Origin: Ignavibacteriota bacterium
Lineage (GTDB): Bacteria > Bacteroidota > Ignavibacteria > Ignavibacteriales > Melioribacteraceae
Assembly (NCBI GenBank): GCA_013112585.1
Contig: JABFGH010000022.1
Span: 23,308-87,307, forward strand
Length of the DNA: 64,000 nt
Reading direction: 5' to 3'
Below, one piece after another: positions 53,774 through 63,164 of the stretch. A program made the translations under genes and the position numbers. Below the pieces are notes generated by a model, which saw nothing but the letters and a program-made list of their open reading frames with translations, was not told where the DNA came from and did not search any database. Every line of letters starts with the position of its first letter. Position 1 is the first letter of the stretch.

Positions 53774-56620
53774 ATGAAAAGCGGAAATAAAATAACAATT
53801 AAGGGCGCCAGGGAGCATAACCTTAAAAATATCGATTTAGAATTACCAAGGGATTCTTTTGTTGTAATAACAGGATTATCCGGTTCGGGTAAATCATCTC
53901 TCGCCTTTGATACAATTTATGCCGAAGGACAGCGAAGGTATATAGAATCTCTATCAGCCTATGCACGGCAGTTTTTGAATCTTCTTGAAAAACCTGATGT
54001 TGATCTAATTGAAGGATTAAGTCCGGCGATTTCGATAGAACAGAAATCTACCAGCGGGAATCCACGTTCGACAGTTGGGACTGTAACTGAAATTTATGAT
54101 TATCTGCGTTTACTTTATGCCCGTGTCGGAAAAGCACATTGCTATAATTGCGGCAGACAAGTTAAAAAACAATCATCGGATCAAATTGTTGATTCGATAT
54201 TGGAAAAATTTAGTGGTAAAAGATTACAAATTTTAGCACCGGTTGTTAGGGGCAGAAAAGGTCATTACAGGGAACTGTTTGATGAAATTATGAAAGACGG
54301 TTTTTTAAGAGTACGTGTTGACGGTGAAATTCATGAACTTTATGACGGCTTTAAGGTTGACCGATATAAAATTCATAACATCGAAATTGTAATTGATAGA
54401 TTAACCGTAAACTCTAAATCAAGATTTAGAATTAGTGAATCAGTGGAAGTAGCGCTTAATTTTGGGCAGGGAAACTTAATAGCCACGGATGAAAAAGAGG
54501 ACCGCATCTACAGCAGAAATTTAGCATGCGTTCATTGCGGAATAAGTTATCAGGAAATGGCGCCAAATTCATTTTCCTTCAATTCACCTTACGGAAGCTG
54601 CCCTGAATGCGACGGCTTAGGCGAGAAGAAAGAACTTGACCTTGATTTAATTATACCCGATTGGAAAAAAACAATAAATGAAGAGGGAATTGCTCCGCTT
54701 GGTAAACCTAGAAATATTTGGTTCTTTAATCAGTTGGAAGGTATTGCCGAAAAATATAATTTTACTTACGATACCAAATTAAAGGATTTGAACAAGGAAC
54801 AGCTCGACGTTTTATTGAATGGAACTAAGGAAAAGGTTGCTTTTACATATACCTACGGCGGAGGTAAAACAGTTACTTACAAACATAAATTTTCCGGTGT
54901 GCTCAATTATATACATCATTATTTTAATAATACATCTTCAAATAAAATTCGTGATTGGGCAGAAGCCTACATGAATACATTAACTTGCTCGGCATGTAAC
55001 GGCGGAAGATTAAAAAAGGAATCACTCTCTGTTACCTTTAACAAAAAAAATATTCAAGAGGTTACTAATCTTTCCATTGAACGGGCGAAGGAATTTTTTG
55101 ATGACCTAAATTTAAGCGCGCGCGATGAGCTTATTTCTAAACAGATTGTTAAGGAAATTAGAGCGCGATTGGATTTTCTGCTGAATGTAGGCTTAACATA
55201 TCTTACCCTCAACCGTTCCGCCAGAACCCTTTCCGGCGGTGAATCTCAGAGGATTAGACTTGCAACTCAAATTGGTTCTCAATTATCCGGGGTTCTCTAT
55301 GTACTCGATGAACCGAGTATCGGGCTTCATCAAAATGATAATATAAAATTAATTGAATCGCTAAAAAAACTGCGCGATTTAGGGAATACTGTTATCGTTG
55401 TTGAACACGATAGAGAGACAATTGAAAGCTCAGACTTTATGGTTGATCTTGGTCCGAAAGCAGGCGAACATGGCGGAGAGGTTTGTATTTCAGGCGCTAC
55501 GGATAAATTAGTTGGTGCAAATAACGGCTTTAAGTCACTTACCATTGATTTCTTGAAATATGAAAAAATTATTGATGTTCCCGCTGAAAGGAGAGTCGGT
55601 ACCGGAAACGAAATTGTAATTAAAAAGGCAAGTGGTAATAATTTACAAAATATAAATTTAACTATTCCATTAGGCACATTCACTTCGGTTACTGGTGTCA
55701 GCGGTTCGGGTAAATCTTCCTTAATTAATGAAACTCTTGTTAAAATTTTAATGAAGAAAATTTATAATTCAAAAGTTGTTCCGCTTCCTTATAAATCGGT
55801 GCATGGACTTGAACACATTGACAAAGTGGTTGAAATTGATCAATCACCAATTGGTAGAACTCCGAGGTCGAACCCTGCTACCTACACAGGCGTTTTTACA
55901 TTTATCCGTGATCTGTTCACTCAACTTCCCGAATCCAAAATCAGAGGATACAAACCGGGCAGATTCAGTTTTAATGTTAAAGGCGGTAGATGCGAAGAGT
56001 GCCAGGGGGACGGACTGAAGAAAATTGAAATGAATTTTTTACCGAATGTTTATGTCAAATGCGAAACCTGCAACGGTAAAAGATACAATCGAGAAACACT
56101 TGAAATTCTTTACAACAAAAAATCAATTTCGGATGTGTTGAATATGACAGTTCAAGAAGCACTTGTTTTTTTTGAAGACCATCCGAGAATTAAGAGAAAA
56201 ATAAAATCAATTAATGATGTTGGACTTGGTTATATAAAATTAGGTCAGCAGGCAACAACCCTTTCCGGCGGCGAAGCACAGCGTGTTAAACTTGCCACAG
56301 AGCTTAGTAAAGTTAGTACGGGAAAAACAATTTACATTTTAGATGAACCAACTACCGGCTTGCATTTTGAAGATGTAAGAATTTTATTAAAAGTACTTAA
56401 CAAACTTGTTGATAAAGGAAATACCGTTATTGTTGTTGAACATAATTTGGATGTTATTAAAGTTGCTGATCATATAGTTGATTTGGGACCCGGCGGGGGA
56501 GAACACGGCGGTAAAATTATTGCCAGCGGAACTCCTGAAAAAATAATGAAAAGTAAAAAAAGTTTGACGGGAAAGTTTCTAAAAAAAGAATTTGAAAATG
56601 AAAAAATTCATGTTAATTAA
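53774..56620 (+). CDS. uvrA: Excinuclease ABC subunit A
   Basis: 948 residues, normal length. Nucleotide-excision repair damage sensor. Two ABC modules: Walker A GLSGSGKSSLAFDT (near 33) and GVSGSGKSSLINE (near 642); signature LSGGESQRIRLA and LSGGEAQRVKLA; Walker B VLDEPSIGLH and ILDEPTTGLH. Zinc modules: CVHCGISY with CPECDGLGE, and CEECQGDGL with CETCNGKRY. Start chosen at ATG 53774, with the IMPACT gene on the other strand. Followed 15 bases later by a CMD-family gene. Confidence 0.98.
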   Translation: MKSGNKITIKGAREHNLKNIDLELPRDSFVVITGLSGSGKSSLAFDTIYAEGQRRYIESLSAYARQFLNLLEKPDVDLIEGLSPAISIEQKSTSGNPRSTVGTVTEIYDYLRLLYARVGKAHCYNCGRQVKKQSSDQIVDSILEKFSGKRLQILAPVVRGRKGHYRELFDEIMKDGFLRVRVDGEIHELYDGFKVDRYKIHNIEIVIDRLTVNSKSRFRISESVEVALNFGQGNLIATDEKEDRIYSRNLACVHCGISYQEMAPNSFSFNSPYGSCPECDGLGEKKELDLDLIIPDWKKTINEEGIAPLGKPRNIWFFNQLEGIAEKYNFTYDTKLKDLNKEQLDVLLNGTKEKVAFTYTYGGGKTVTYKHKFSGVLNYIHHYFNNTSSNKIRDWAEAYMNTLTCSACNGGRLKKESLSVTFNKKNIQEVTNLSIERAKEFFDDLNLSARDELISKQIVKEIRARLDFLLNVGLTYLTLNRSARTLSGGESQRIRLATQIGSQLSGVLYVLDEPSIGLHQNDNIKLIESLKKLRDLGNTVIVVEHDRETIESSDFMVDLGPKAGEHGGEVCISGATDKLVGANNGFKSLTIDFLKYEKIIDVPAERRVGTGNEIVIKKASGNNLQNINLTIPLGTFTSVTGVSGSGKSSLINETLVKILMKKIYNSKVVPLPYKSVHGLEHIDKVVEIDQSPIGRTPRSNPATYTGVFTFIRDLFTQLPESKIRGYKPGRFSFNVKGGRCEECQGDGLKKIEMNFLPNVYVKCETCNGKRYNRETLEILYNKKSISDVLNMTVQEALVFFEDHPRIKRKIKSINDVGLGYIKLGQQATTLSGGEAQRVKLATELSKVSTGKTIYILDEPTTGLHFEDVRILLKVLNKLVDKGNTVIVVEHNLDVIKVADHIVDLGPGGGEHGGKIIASGTPEKIMKSKKSLTGKFLKKEFENEKIHVN

Positions 56621-56635
56621 AAGGAATTATTGGTT

Positions 56636-56995
56636 ATGAAATCAAAAGTAACTGAGTTTAAAAAGTACAGAACCGATATGAATGATAAAATTTTAAATAG
56701 CGGATTTAGAGATTTTAATAAATTTTTTGCGCTGGATAACAAAGCCTATATTGACGGTGCCTTGAATGCCAAAACAAAAGAACTTATGGGGTTAGTTGCT
56801 TCTATGGTTATGCGGTGCAATGATTGTATCCTCTATCATTTAGATAGGGCTGTACAAGAAGGAGCCGACAGAAATGAGCTTTACGAATCTTTTAACATTG
56901 CACTTATTGTCGGCGGCTCAATTGTAATTCCTCATTTGCGTTTTGCTATGGAAAATATTGACGAATTATTAAACGATAATAAAATGGAATCATGA
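56636..56995 (+). CDS. Carboxymuconolactone decarboxylase/AhpD-like protein
   Basis: 119 residues from ATG 56636 (AAGGA 10 bases ahead; a TTG two codons before is also possible). Alpha-helical CMD fold with the peroxidase-type CxxC...H: C61-N-D-C64 and H68 (RCNDCILYHL). AhpD-like proteins use the CxxC in antioxidant defence; a γ-carboxymuconolactone enzyme is unlikely because of the CxxC. Ends in an ATGA overlap with the amidohydrolase. Confidence 0.85.
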   Translation: MKSKVTEFKKYRTDMNDKILNSGFRDFNKFFALDNKAYIDGALNAKTKELMGLVASMVMRCNDCILYHLDRAVQEGADRNELYESFNIALIVGGSIVIPHLRFAMENIDELLNDNKMES

Positions 56996-58335
56996 GTAAA
57001 AAATTAATAATACCAAAACAGATTGTTACTGCTGATGCAGAGGATAAAATTTATCGCAATTACTCAATTGAGATTGAAGAGGGAATAATAAAATCAATTG
57101 CAAAGGTTGATGAAGATAAGATATCAAAATATTATGGTGAGGTACTTAGATACCCGAATTTAACATTAGTGCCCGGTTTTGTACAAACGCATATTCACAC
57201 TTGTCAAACACTCTTTCGCGGATTGGCAGATGATCTTGAGCTGCTTGATTGGCTGACGATGAAAATATTTCCTTACGAGAATAGCCACAATAAGGAATCG
57301 CTTCGTGCATCGGTAAAGCTTAGTTTACTTGAACTGCAGGGCGGCGGTACAACAACAGTAATGGATATGGGAACGATGCGGCATCAGGAAGTAATATTTG
57401 ATGAATTTATTAAAAACGGTATGCGCGGATACTGCGGCAAATGCATGATTGATGAAAATGAATTATACCCTGATTTTAAGGAAACGACAAAAGAGAGTTT
57501 ATCTGAATCATATCAGTTGGCGAAGGAGTTTCATAATTCCGCCGAGGGAAGAATCAAATACGGGTTTGCACCGAGATTTGTATTATCATGCTCCGAAGAA
57601 TTAATGAAGGAGACACACAGCATGCTGGGTGATTTTGAAGATTCAATATTTCATACGCACTCTTCTGAAAATAAAAGTGAAATTGAAGCTGTAAGGAAAA
57701 AATATGGAAAGGAAAATATAGAATACTTTAACTCTATCGGTGTTCTTGATGATCATACAGTTTTAGCCCATTGCATTCATTTAAACAACAGCGAAATAGA
57801 TTCACTCAAAACTACTCAGGCAAGGGTTGCTCATTGTCCTTCCTCCAATCTTAAATTAGGTTCCGGTATTGCTCAAATTCCCAGGTACTTGAACGAAGGA
57901 ATACAGGTATCGCTGGGAGCAGACGGCGCGCCATGCAATAATAATTTAAGTGTATTTACAGAAATGAGGCTGGCAGCCTTGATTCAAAAACCTGTTCACG
58001 GTCCAACATCTACAAACGCAAAAACAATTTTCAGACTGGGAACTATTGAAGGTGCAAAAGCGCTTCATTTAGATAATGAAGTTGGGAGTATTGAAGTTGG
58101 TAAAAAGGCGGATCTTGTTCTGCTGAATTTAGAATCTTCGAGCCACTCGCTGCCGGATGATGATGAGAACATTTACTCCAATATTGTTTATTCATCTTCC
58201 CCGCAAGATGTTGAACATGTGATGATTAATGGCGGATGGGTTGTGGTTGGCGGAAAATCTATAAACTTGGATGAAGAAGAAGTAGTTGCAGATGCCAAAG
58301 AAGAATTGTTGAAACTTTTAAAGAGAAGTGAATAA
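56992..58335 (+). CDS. Amidohydrolase, S-adenosylhomocysteine/chlorohydrolase (TrzA/MtaD) type
   Basis: 447 residues. Metal-dependent TIM barrel: QTHIHTCQTLFRG (HxH metal pair, near 64), HTHSSENKSE near 221, LAHCIHL near 258 and LGADGAPCNNNLSVF (metal Asp, near 306). The layout is that of the ATZ/TRZ and 5-methylthioadenosine/SAH deaminase group. Exact substrate uncertain. Coupled by overlap to the CMD gene before and to rdgB after. Confidence 0.9.
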   Translation: MSKKLIIPKQIVTADAEDKIYRNYSIEIEEGIIKSIAKVDEDKISKYYGEVLRYPNLTLVPGFVQTHIHTCQTLFRGLADDLELLDWLTMKIFPYENSHNKESLRASVKLSLLELQGGGTTTVMDMGTMRHQEVIFDEFIKNGMRGYCGKCMIDENELYPDFKETTKESLSESYQLAKEFHNSAEGRIKYGFAPRFVLSCSEELMKETHSMLGDFEDSIFHTHSSENKSEIEAVRKKYGKENIEYFNSIGVLDDHTVLAHCIHLNNSEIDSLKTTQARVAHCPSSNLKLGSGIAQIPRYLNEGIQVSLGADGAPCNNNLSVFTEMRLAALIQKPVHGPTSTNAKTIFRLGTIEGAKALHLDNEVGSIEVGKKADLVLLNLESSSHSLPDDDENIYSNIVYSSSPQDVEHVMINGGWVVVGGKSINLDEEEVVADAKEELLKLLKRSE

Positions 58336-58336
58336 A

Positions 58337-58930
58337 ATGAAACTAGTTTTTGCTACCGGCAATGAAGGTAAACTGAAAGAAGTGAGTAAATTGTTTTACG
58401 ATTATAATGTTGAAGTTATTTCACCAATCCAATTGGGTAAAATGCCGGATATAATTGAAGATGGTGCTACCTTTGAAGCAAATGCTAAAATTAAAGCTGA
58501 AGAGATATTTAAAATGTACGGCGTTCCTACAATCGCTGATGATTCGGGATTAGAAGTTGAACAACTGAATAATGAACCCGGAGTTTATTCGGCTAGGTAT
58601 GCCGGTGAAGGATGTTCATACGATGACAACAATAAAAAAATATTGGCTGAATTAGAAAAATATTCTGCACCTCATTCCGCAAGATTTGTTTGCTGTGCAG
58701 TCTATTACGACGGTAAAAATTATGCCGTAAATAATGGTTATCTTGTCGGTGAAATTATAAATGAATTCAAAGGTAAAAATGGTTTTGGTTATGATCCAAT
58801 TTTTAAACCCGCCGGTTATGATAAAACATTAGCCGAGTTAGCTTTAACAGAAAAAAATTCTATTAGTCACAGAGGTAAAGCTTTTACCGCGTTAAGGAAA
58901 AGTTTAATAGAAAAAGGATTGATAAAGTGA
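58337..58930 (+). CDS. rdgB: dITP/XTP pyrophosphatase, RdgB/HAM1 family
   Basis: 197 residues from ATG 58337, where the family start MKLVFATGNEGKLKE lies; a GTG 3 codons upstream overlaps the amidohydrolase end. Conserved SGLEVEQLNNEPGVYSARYAG (in parts: DDSGLEVE near 67, GVYSARYAG near 81), GFGYDPIF near 152 and the end SHRGKAF. Removes non-canonical purine triphosphates from the pool. Confidence 0.96.
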   Translation: MKLVFATGNEGKLKEVSKLFYDYNVEVISPIQLGKMPDIIEDGATFEANAKIKAEEIFKMYGVPTIADDSGLEVEQLNNEPGVYSARYAGEGCSYDDNNKKILAELEKYSAPHSARFVCCAVYYDGKNYAVNNGYLVGEIINEFKGKNGFGYDPIFKPAGYDKTLAELALTEKNSISHRGKAFTALRKSLIEKGLIK

Positions 58931-59757
58931 AAAGAGTAAATAAAATTATTTGGTTTGTTTTAATTGTTTCGCTAATGATTGCCTGCAGTGAAAATGAGAA
59001 TACACCAACAGGACCTGAAATAACTGAAACAGCAGCCGGTTACTATCCAGGCGGACTTGGATCAACTTTTAACTTTAGGTATGATACTTTGAACAGTGTG
59101 TCAAATGCTTTCGATGCAGTAGGTACAAGGAGTTCTGAATTTTCAGAATACGCTGTCAGCGGAAACAGTGAAAACATTGTTCAAGAAAATACGTTGAATG
59201 TCGGCGGGGCAAACACAAATTCTACATTAAAACTGAGAAGAACAAACGCAGGTGTTTATTTTTTAATTGATTCACTGGATATACTGCCGCTTATAGAAAT
59301 GCTGCCCGATTCAATTAAGGATAGAATTGAATTTCAGATTGACAGCGAAATAATTGCATTCTCAACTCCTCTTCAGCCTGCCAAAGATTGGATAGCTTTT
59401 AAAGCATTAGTTGTACTTAAAGATTTTGGAATAAATTATACTTTAGCTGAATTGGAAGTTTTTTACGAGGGTGAAGAAGAAATATTTGTTGAAGCCGTTT
59501 CAGAGAATAGGTTGAGTAAAAAACTCAGGTATGAATTTCGATTGAGCATACCTGATGTAACATCAAATATTTTTAACGCCCTCCTTAATCCGACTGTAAC
59601 TACTTTTAATACAATCGGATGGTTTGTTAAAGATGTGGGTTTAGTTAAACTGGAAGGAAATACGTTTCTAATTAATTCATTAAACAGCGGCTCGTTAACA
59701 ATTACCGATACAACAGGAATTGCACGGGAAACTTTAACTAGTTTCAATCTTAATTAG
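58927..59757 (+). CDS. Lipoprotein, unknown
   Basis: 276 residues from GTG 58927 (overlapping rdgB stop by 4). Signal peptide with lipobox LMIAC, so lipidated near residue 20. The mature part is a beta-rich domain (TFNFRYDTLNSV, TLKLRRTNAGVYF, FRLSIPDVTSN). No family recognised; a few Bacteroidota lipoproteins look alike. Its last 8 bases overlap the convergent ubiE gene. Confidence 0.75.
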   Translation: MKRVNKIIWFVLIVSLMIACSENENTPTGPEITETAAGYYPGGLGSTFNFRYDTLNSVSNAFDAVGTRSSEFSEYAVSGNSENIVQENTLNVGGANTNSTLKLRRTNAGVYFLIDSLDILPLIEMLPDSIKDRIEFQIDSEIIAFSTPLQPAKDWIAFKALVVLKDFGINYTLAELEVFYEGEEEIFVEAVSENRLSKKLRYEFRLSIPDVTSNIFNALLNPTVTTFNTIGWFVKDVGLVKLEGNTFLINSLNSGSLTITDTTGIARETLTSFNLN

Positions 59758-60436
59758 TTTTCTTAATTCCAATTACTACCTGTACAATGCCGAATGTTAG
59801 AGAGTGCTTTTCTATTTCAGTAAAGTTAGCCTTTTGCATTAAATCAACCAGATCAATTGTAGTATCAAATTCATTTACCGATTCAGGTAAGTACTTATAA
59901 GCTTCCTTATCTTTCGAAACCATTCTTCCGATTAAAGGCAATATTTTATTGAAATAAAAAAGATAGAATTTTTTTACGATCGAGTTGGACGGAAGTCTGA
60001 ACTCAAGGATTGTTACCTTTCCATTTTCTTTTAACACTTCATAAAATGAATTAAAGGCTTCACTAATATTGTAAAAATTGCGCACACCAAACGCTACTGT
60101 AATGTTTGAAAAAGTATCATTTTTAAAAGGAAGATTTTCACCTACACTTTGCACCAGTCCTTTTGCCATCGGTAATTTATCTTCCGAAAGCCGCAGCATA
60201 TTAATTGATAAATCTGCCCCTACAATATTACTTACACCAAATTTTAAGGCAGCTTTTGAAAAATCACCTGTACCGCAGGCAACATCCAGCAGGGCGGCAC
60301 TGCTATTTATTTTTGTCAGCTTTAATGCTTTTTTACGCCAGTAAAAATCAATACCGGCACTTAGTAAGTGATTAAGAAAATCATATCTGTGTGCAATCGA
60401 ATCGAAAATTCTTCTAACTTGTTTTTTTTTGTTCAT
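59750..60436 (-). CDS. ubiE: Demethylmenaquinone methyltransferase
   Basis: 228 residues. SAM-binding DVACGTGDF near 50, then the family stretch AFGVRNFYNISEAF near 104 and ILEFRLPS near 142, with the end QVVIGIKK. Carries out the last methylation of menaquinone (and of ubiquinone where made). It supports a menaquinone respiratory chain. Convergent with the lipoprotein gene with an 8-base overlap. Confidence 0.95.
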   Translation of the reverse strand: MNKKKQVRRIFDSIAHRYDFLNHLLSAGIDFYWRKKALKLTKINSSAALLDVACGTGDFSKAALKFGVSNIVGADLSINMLRLSEDKLPMAKGLVQSVGENLPFKNDTFSNITVAFGVRNFYNISEAFNSFYEVLKENGKVTILEFRLPSNSIVKKFYLFYFNKILPLIGRMVSKDKEAYKYLPESVNEFDTTIDLVDLMQKANFTEIEKHSLTFGIVQVVIGIKKTN

Positions 60437-60508
60437 AATAAATATTTAATAAACTTGAATAATCTTAAACTAATTGGTAAATTTTTTTATCATTTACGGA
60501 GTTATTTA

Positions 60509-60832
60509 ATGCAAAAATATTTAAAAGCAATACGAGAAAACATTTGTAAAATTTGTGTCGATTCAACAGCCGACGGAGAATGCACGCTGAGTAAAAATGA
60601 GTTTTGTGCAGTTGAAATGTACTTACCCCAAATTGTTGAGGTTGTACATAAAACAAATTCCGAATATGTTGATGAACACTACAAAGCATTAAAAGAAACA
60701 ATTTGTGCTGAATGCAAAACTAAGGACACTGACGGAGATTGTTTTTTACAGGATGATGCAAATTGTTCACTCGATAGATACTTTCCTATAATAGTTGAGA
60801 CCATTCAAAAAGTTGATTCTGAATCTTTGTAA
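60509..60832 (+). CDS. Small protein with two identical-spacing four-cysteine repeats
   Basis: 107 residues from ATG 60509, preceded by ACGGAG 7 bases ahead. The frame opens further upstream (to 60368), but this part overlaps the ubiE gene and is not likely coding. Two repeats 53 residues apart show the same spacing C-x2-C-x8-C-x7-C: C13/C16/C25/C33 and C66/C69/C78/C86, each followed by YLP/YFP and IVE. A metal (zinc or iron-sulphur) site in each repeat is likely. The family is not one I can name. Divergent from ubiE. Confidence 0.75.
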   Translation: MQKYLKAIRENICKICVDSTADGECTLSKNEFCAVEMYLPQIVEVVHKTNSEYVDEHYKALKETICAECKTKDTDGDCFLQDDANCSLDRYFPIIVETIQKVDSESL

Positions 60833-60834
60833 AA

Positions 60835-61782
60835 TTATTTAAAAGTAAAATGCTCTTTACCTTTGTAATCAGCCCACCAATTGTAGATTTTATGCGTGCA
60901 CCATATCGAAAAAATCATGAAGAGTGCTCCGGCAATTAAATCAATTACATAATGGTAGCGCAAATAAACCGTTGAAAAAATTAATAGAACGCCAACCGGC
61001 AGCATAATATATTTTGTACACACCTTAAATTTTACCGATAAATACATAACAATAAGTGTAACCAATGTATGTCCGCTCGGGAAACAATCCCTTTGAACAA
61101 CCAATGCAGGGTTTAAAGTTCCTGAAGGAATGGATTCGCCCGAGTTTACAATTTCTCGTAAATAGTTAGCTAAAAATAATCCGGGCATTTCAATATTATT
61201 CATTTCAAAGTTGTGCAGGGTAAAACGCGGACCAATTGCCGGTATAATTAAATAGCCAATGTACGAGAGAAAAAAACCAAACATAACTGCTGATGAAACA
61301 AACATAAACTCATCGTCCATATTTTCTAAAAGTAAGTTTACTCCAAGTATAATGGGCAGAAAATAAAATGTGCCGTAAATGATCTGCAAAAATTCCGTTA
61401 ATATCGGGTTCGCAATAGCAAACAATTCTACCGTTGGGTCACATCCGAGCATAAATCTATCAATATCAATCAGTGCCTGATCATAAATGATTCCATGTAT
61501 GGGGTCAACCATGTAGTAAACTTCTTTAAAAGTTAAAAATATGATTGGAACTAAGTACCAGTAATGAAGCTGTGTGGAAAGCACGGAAGGTTTATATTTA
61601 TCGTACCATGCAATAAGATAGATAATACAAATTGCTGTAATGTTAACAATTGTGTGAGTTAACCAAAATTCAATTTTATGTGAAAAGGCAAAATTTATTA
61701 ATGTTAAGATAATACCGAATACGATAACTATAACATCATATAACGAGAGTACTTTTAAGTCTAAGTTAAACTTCTGCATCAT
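60835..61782 (-). CDS. PAP2-family membrane phosphatase
   Basis: 315 residues. Six or so TM segments. PAP2 signature C2 (FPSGHTLVT near 237) and C3 (YLRYHYVIDLIAG near 272, with the H-x3-D pair) are present; C1 is not clearly seen. It resembles the inositol phosphoceramide-synthase-like/PAP2-3 group, so a lipid phosphatase or phosphotransferase role is likely. Its start codon overlaps the mgtE stop by one base, so the two are co-transcribed. Confidence 0.85.
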   Translation of the reverse strand: MMQKFNLDLKVLSLYDVIVIVFGIILTLINFAFSHKIEFWLTHTIVNITAICIIYLIAWYDKYKPSVLSTQLHYWYLVPIIFLTFKEVYYMVDPIHGIIYDQALIDIDRFMLGCDPTVELFAIANPILTEFLQIIYGTFYFLPIILGVNLLLENMDDEFMFVSSAVMFGFFLSYIGYLIIPAIGPRFTLHNFEMNNIEMPGLFLANYLREIVNSGESIPSGTLNPALVVQRDCFPSGHTLVTLIVMYLSVKFKVCTKYIMLPVGVLLIFSTVYLRYHYVIDLIAGALFMIFSIWCTHKIYNWWADYKGKEHFTFK

Positions 61783-63164
61783 TATAATAAATAGGATGTT
61801 ACAAAAGTTAAGTAAATAAGCAAGCCGAGAATATCATTAGTAGTAGTAACAAATGGTCCGGTTGCGATTGCGGGATCCACGCCGATTTTGCTTAAAAATA
61901 GCGGTATGCCTGCTCCAACAATTGTAGCAAACACAATTATTGTCATCAGCGCGCCGGAAAGCAGAAGAGCCATAGGAAAATCTACGGGGAAAAATAAAAT
62001 TGAAGCAAGAAGCAGCACTGAGCTGCACACAATTCCATTAAGCAGCGAAACAAAAAATTCTTTTGTTAATTTTTGAATACTATTCCTCAGCCAAATATCG
62101 CTGCTGCTTAAATTCCTTACCATTACAATAGCAGCCTGGGTTCCCGAACTGCCGCCCATTGCCATAACAACAGGAATAAAGAAGGTTACTATTATGAATT
62201 TAGAAATAAAATCTTGATAGGATTCAAGAAGAATAGCGGCGATAATTTCCATAATGAGAGCAATGATCAGCCAGGGAAGTCTAATTCTTGATATTCTAAA
62301 TATAGAGTCGCTCCTCTCCTGCTCCTCCGATAAACCTGCAAATTTTTGAATATCTTCTGATGCCTCTTCATGAATAACATCAACGATGTCGTCAATTGTA
62401 ATTCTGCCGAGCATTTTTTTATTGCTGTCAACAACAGGTATGGAAACCAAATCATATTTCTCTATTAATTTTGCTACTTCCTCCTGGTCCATATCCGGAG
62501 TAACATAAATTAAATCTTTATCCATTACTGTTGTTATATTACTGCTCAGCGGGTTTACGAGCAGCGATTTAAGAGAAACGGTTCCAAGCAGTTCATCATC
62601 TTTGGTTAACACGTACAAATAATATATCTGTTCATATTTTTCAGAATTCAGCCTTACTTCATCAATTGCATTTTTTATAGTTGCACTATCGGTAACATAA
62701 ACAAAATCGCTTGTCATGATACCGCCCGCAGAATCCTCCTCGTACTTAAGCAGTTCTTTTACATCTTCTGAATCCTCTTTATCGATATTCTCAAGTACAT
62801 GTTCAGCAATGTCTTCAGGCAGTTCACTTAAAATATCTGTTGCGTCATCAGTATCTAATTCATCAACAATATCAGTAAGTTTATCTTCGTCAATTTCCTT
62901 TAATAATCTCTCACGCAGGTTATCATCAATTTCTGTAATCACCTCACCGGCAATTTCCGTATTGAGTAATTTGAAAAGATAAACTGCATCTTCAAACCTA
63001 AGATGGTTTATTATTTCACCAATATCGGCGGGGTGTAAGTCGGCAAAAATATTCAGTATGCTTTTTTCGGCATGGGTTTGAATTAGGTGTGATATATTTT
63101 CTAATATCTCACTATCAATCTGAATTATTTCTTTTACAGGATTATTTTGAGTTTGCTTTGTCAT
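61782..63164 (-). CDS. mgtE: Magnesium transporter MgtE
   Basis: 460 residues. N-terminal MgtE domain (helical, about 15-135), two CBS domains (about 145-265), then five TM helices. Pore motifs MGGSSGTQAAIV (near 340) and TTNDILGLLIYL (near 442, with the gating Asp) are intact. It carries Mg2+ into the cell with CBS domains sensing the level. It overlaps rsmA by 23 bases at its start. Confidence 0.96.
   Translation of the reverse strand: MTKQTQNNPVKEIIQIDSEILENISHLIQTHAEKSILNIFADLHPADIGEIINHLRFEDAVYLFKLLNTEIAGEVITEIDDNLRERLLKEIDEDKLTDIVDELDTDDATDILSELPEDIAEHVLENIDKEDSEDVKELLKYEEDSAGGIMTSDFVYVTDSATIKNAIDEVRLNSEKYEQIYYLYVLTKDDELLGTVSLKSLLVNPLSSNITTVMDKDLIYVTPDMDQEEVAKLIEKYDLVSIPVVDSNKKMLGRITIDDIVDVIHEEASEDIQKFAGLSEEQERSDSIFRISRIRLPWLIIALIMEIIAAILLESYQDFISKFIIVTFFIPVVMAMGGSSGTQAAIVMVRNLSSSDIWLRNSIQKLTKEFFVSLLNGIVCSSVLLLASILFFPVDFPMALLLSGALMTIIVFATIVGAGIPLFLSKIGVDPAIATGPFVTTTNDILGLLIYLTFVTSYLL

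Noticed and set aside
60368..60508. N-terminal extension of the four-cysteine repeat protein
   Set aside because: It overlaps ubiE on the other strand; the ribosome site and repeat pattern support ATG 60509.
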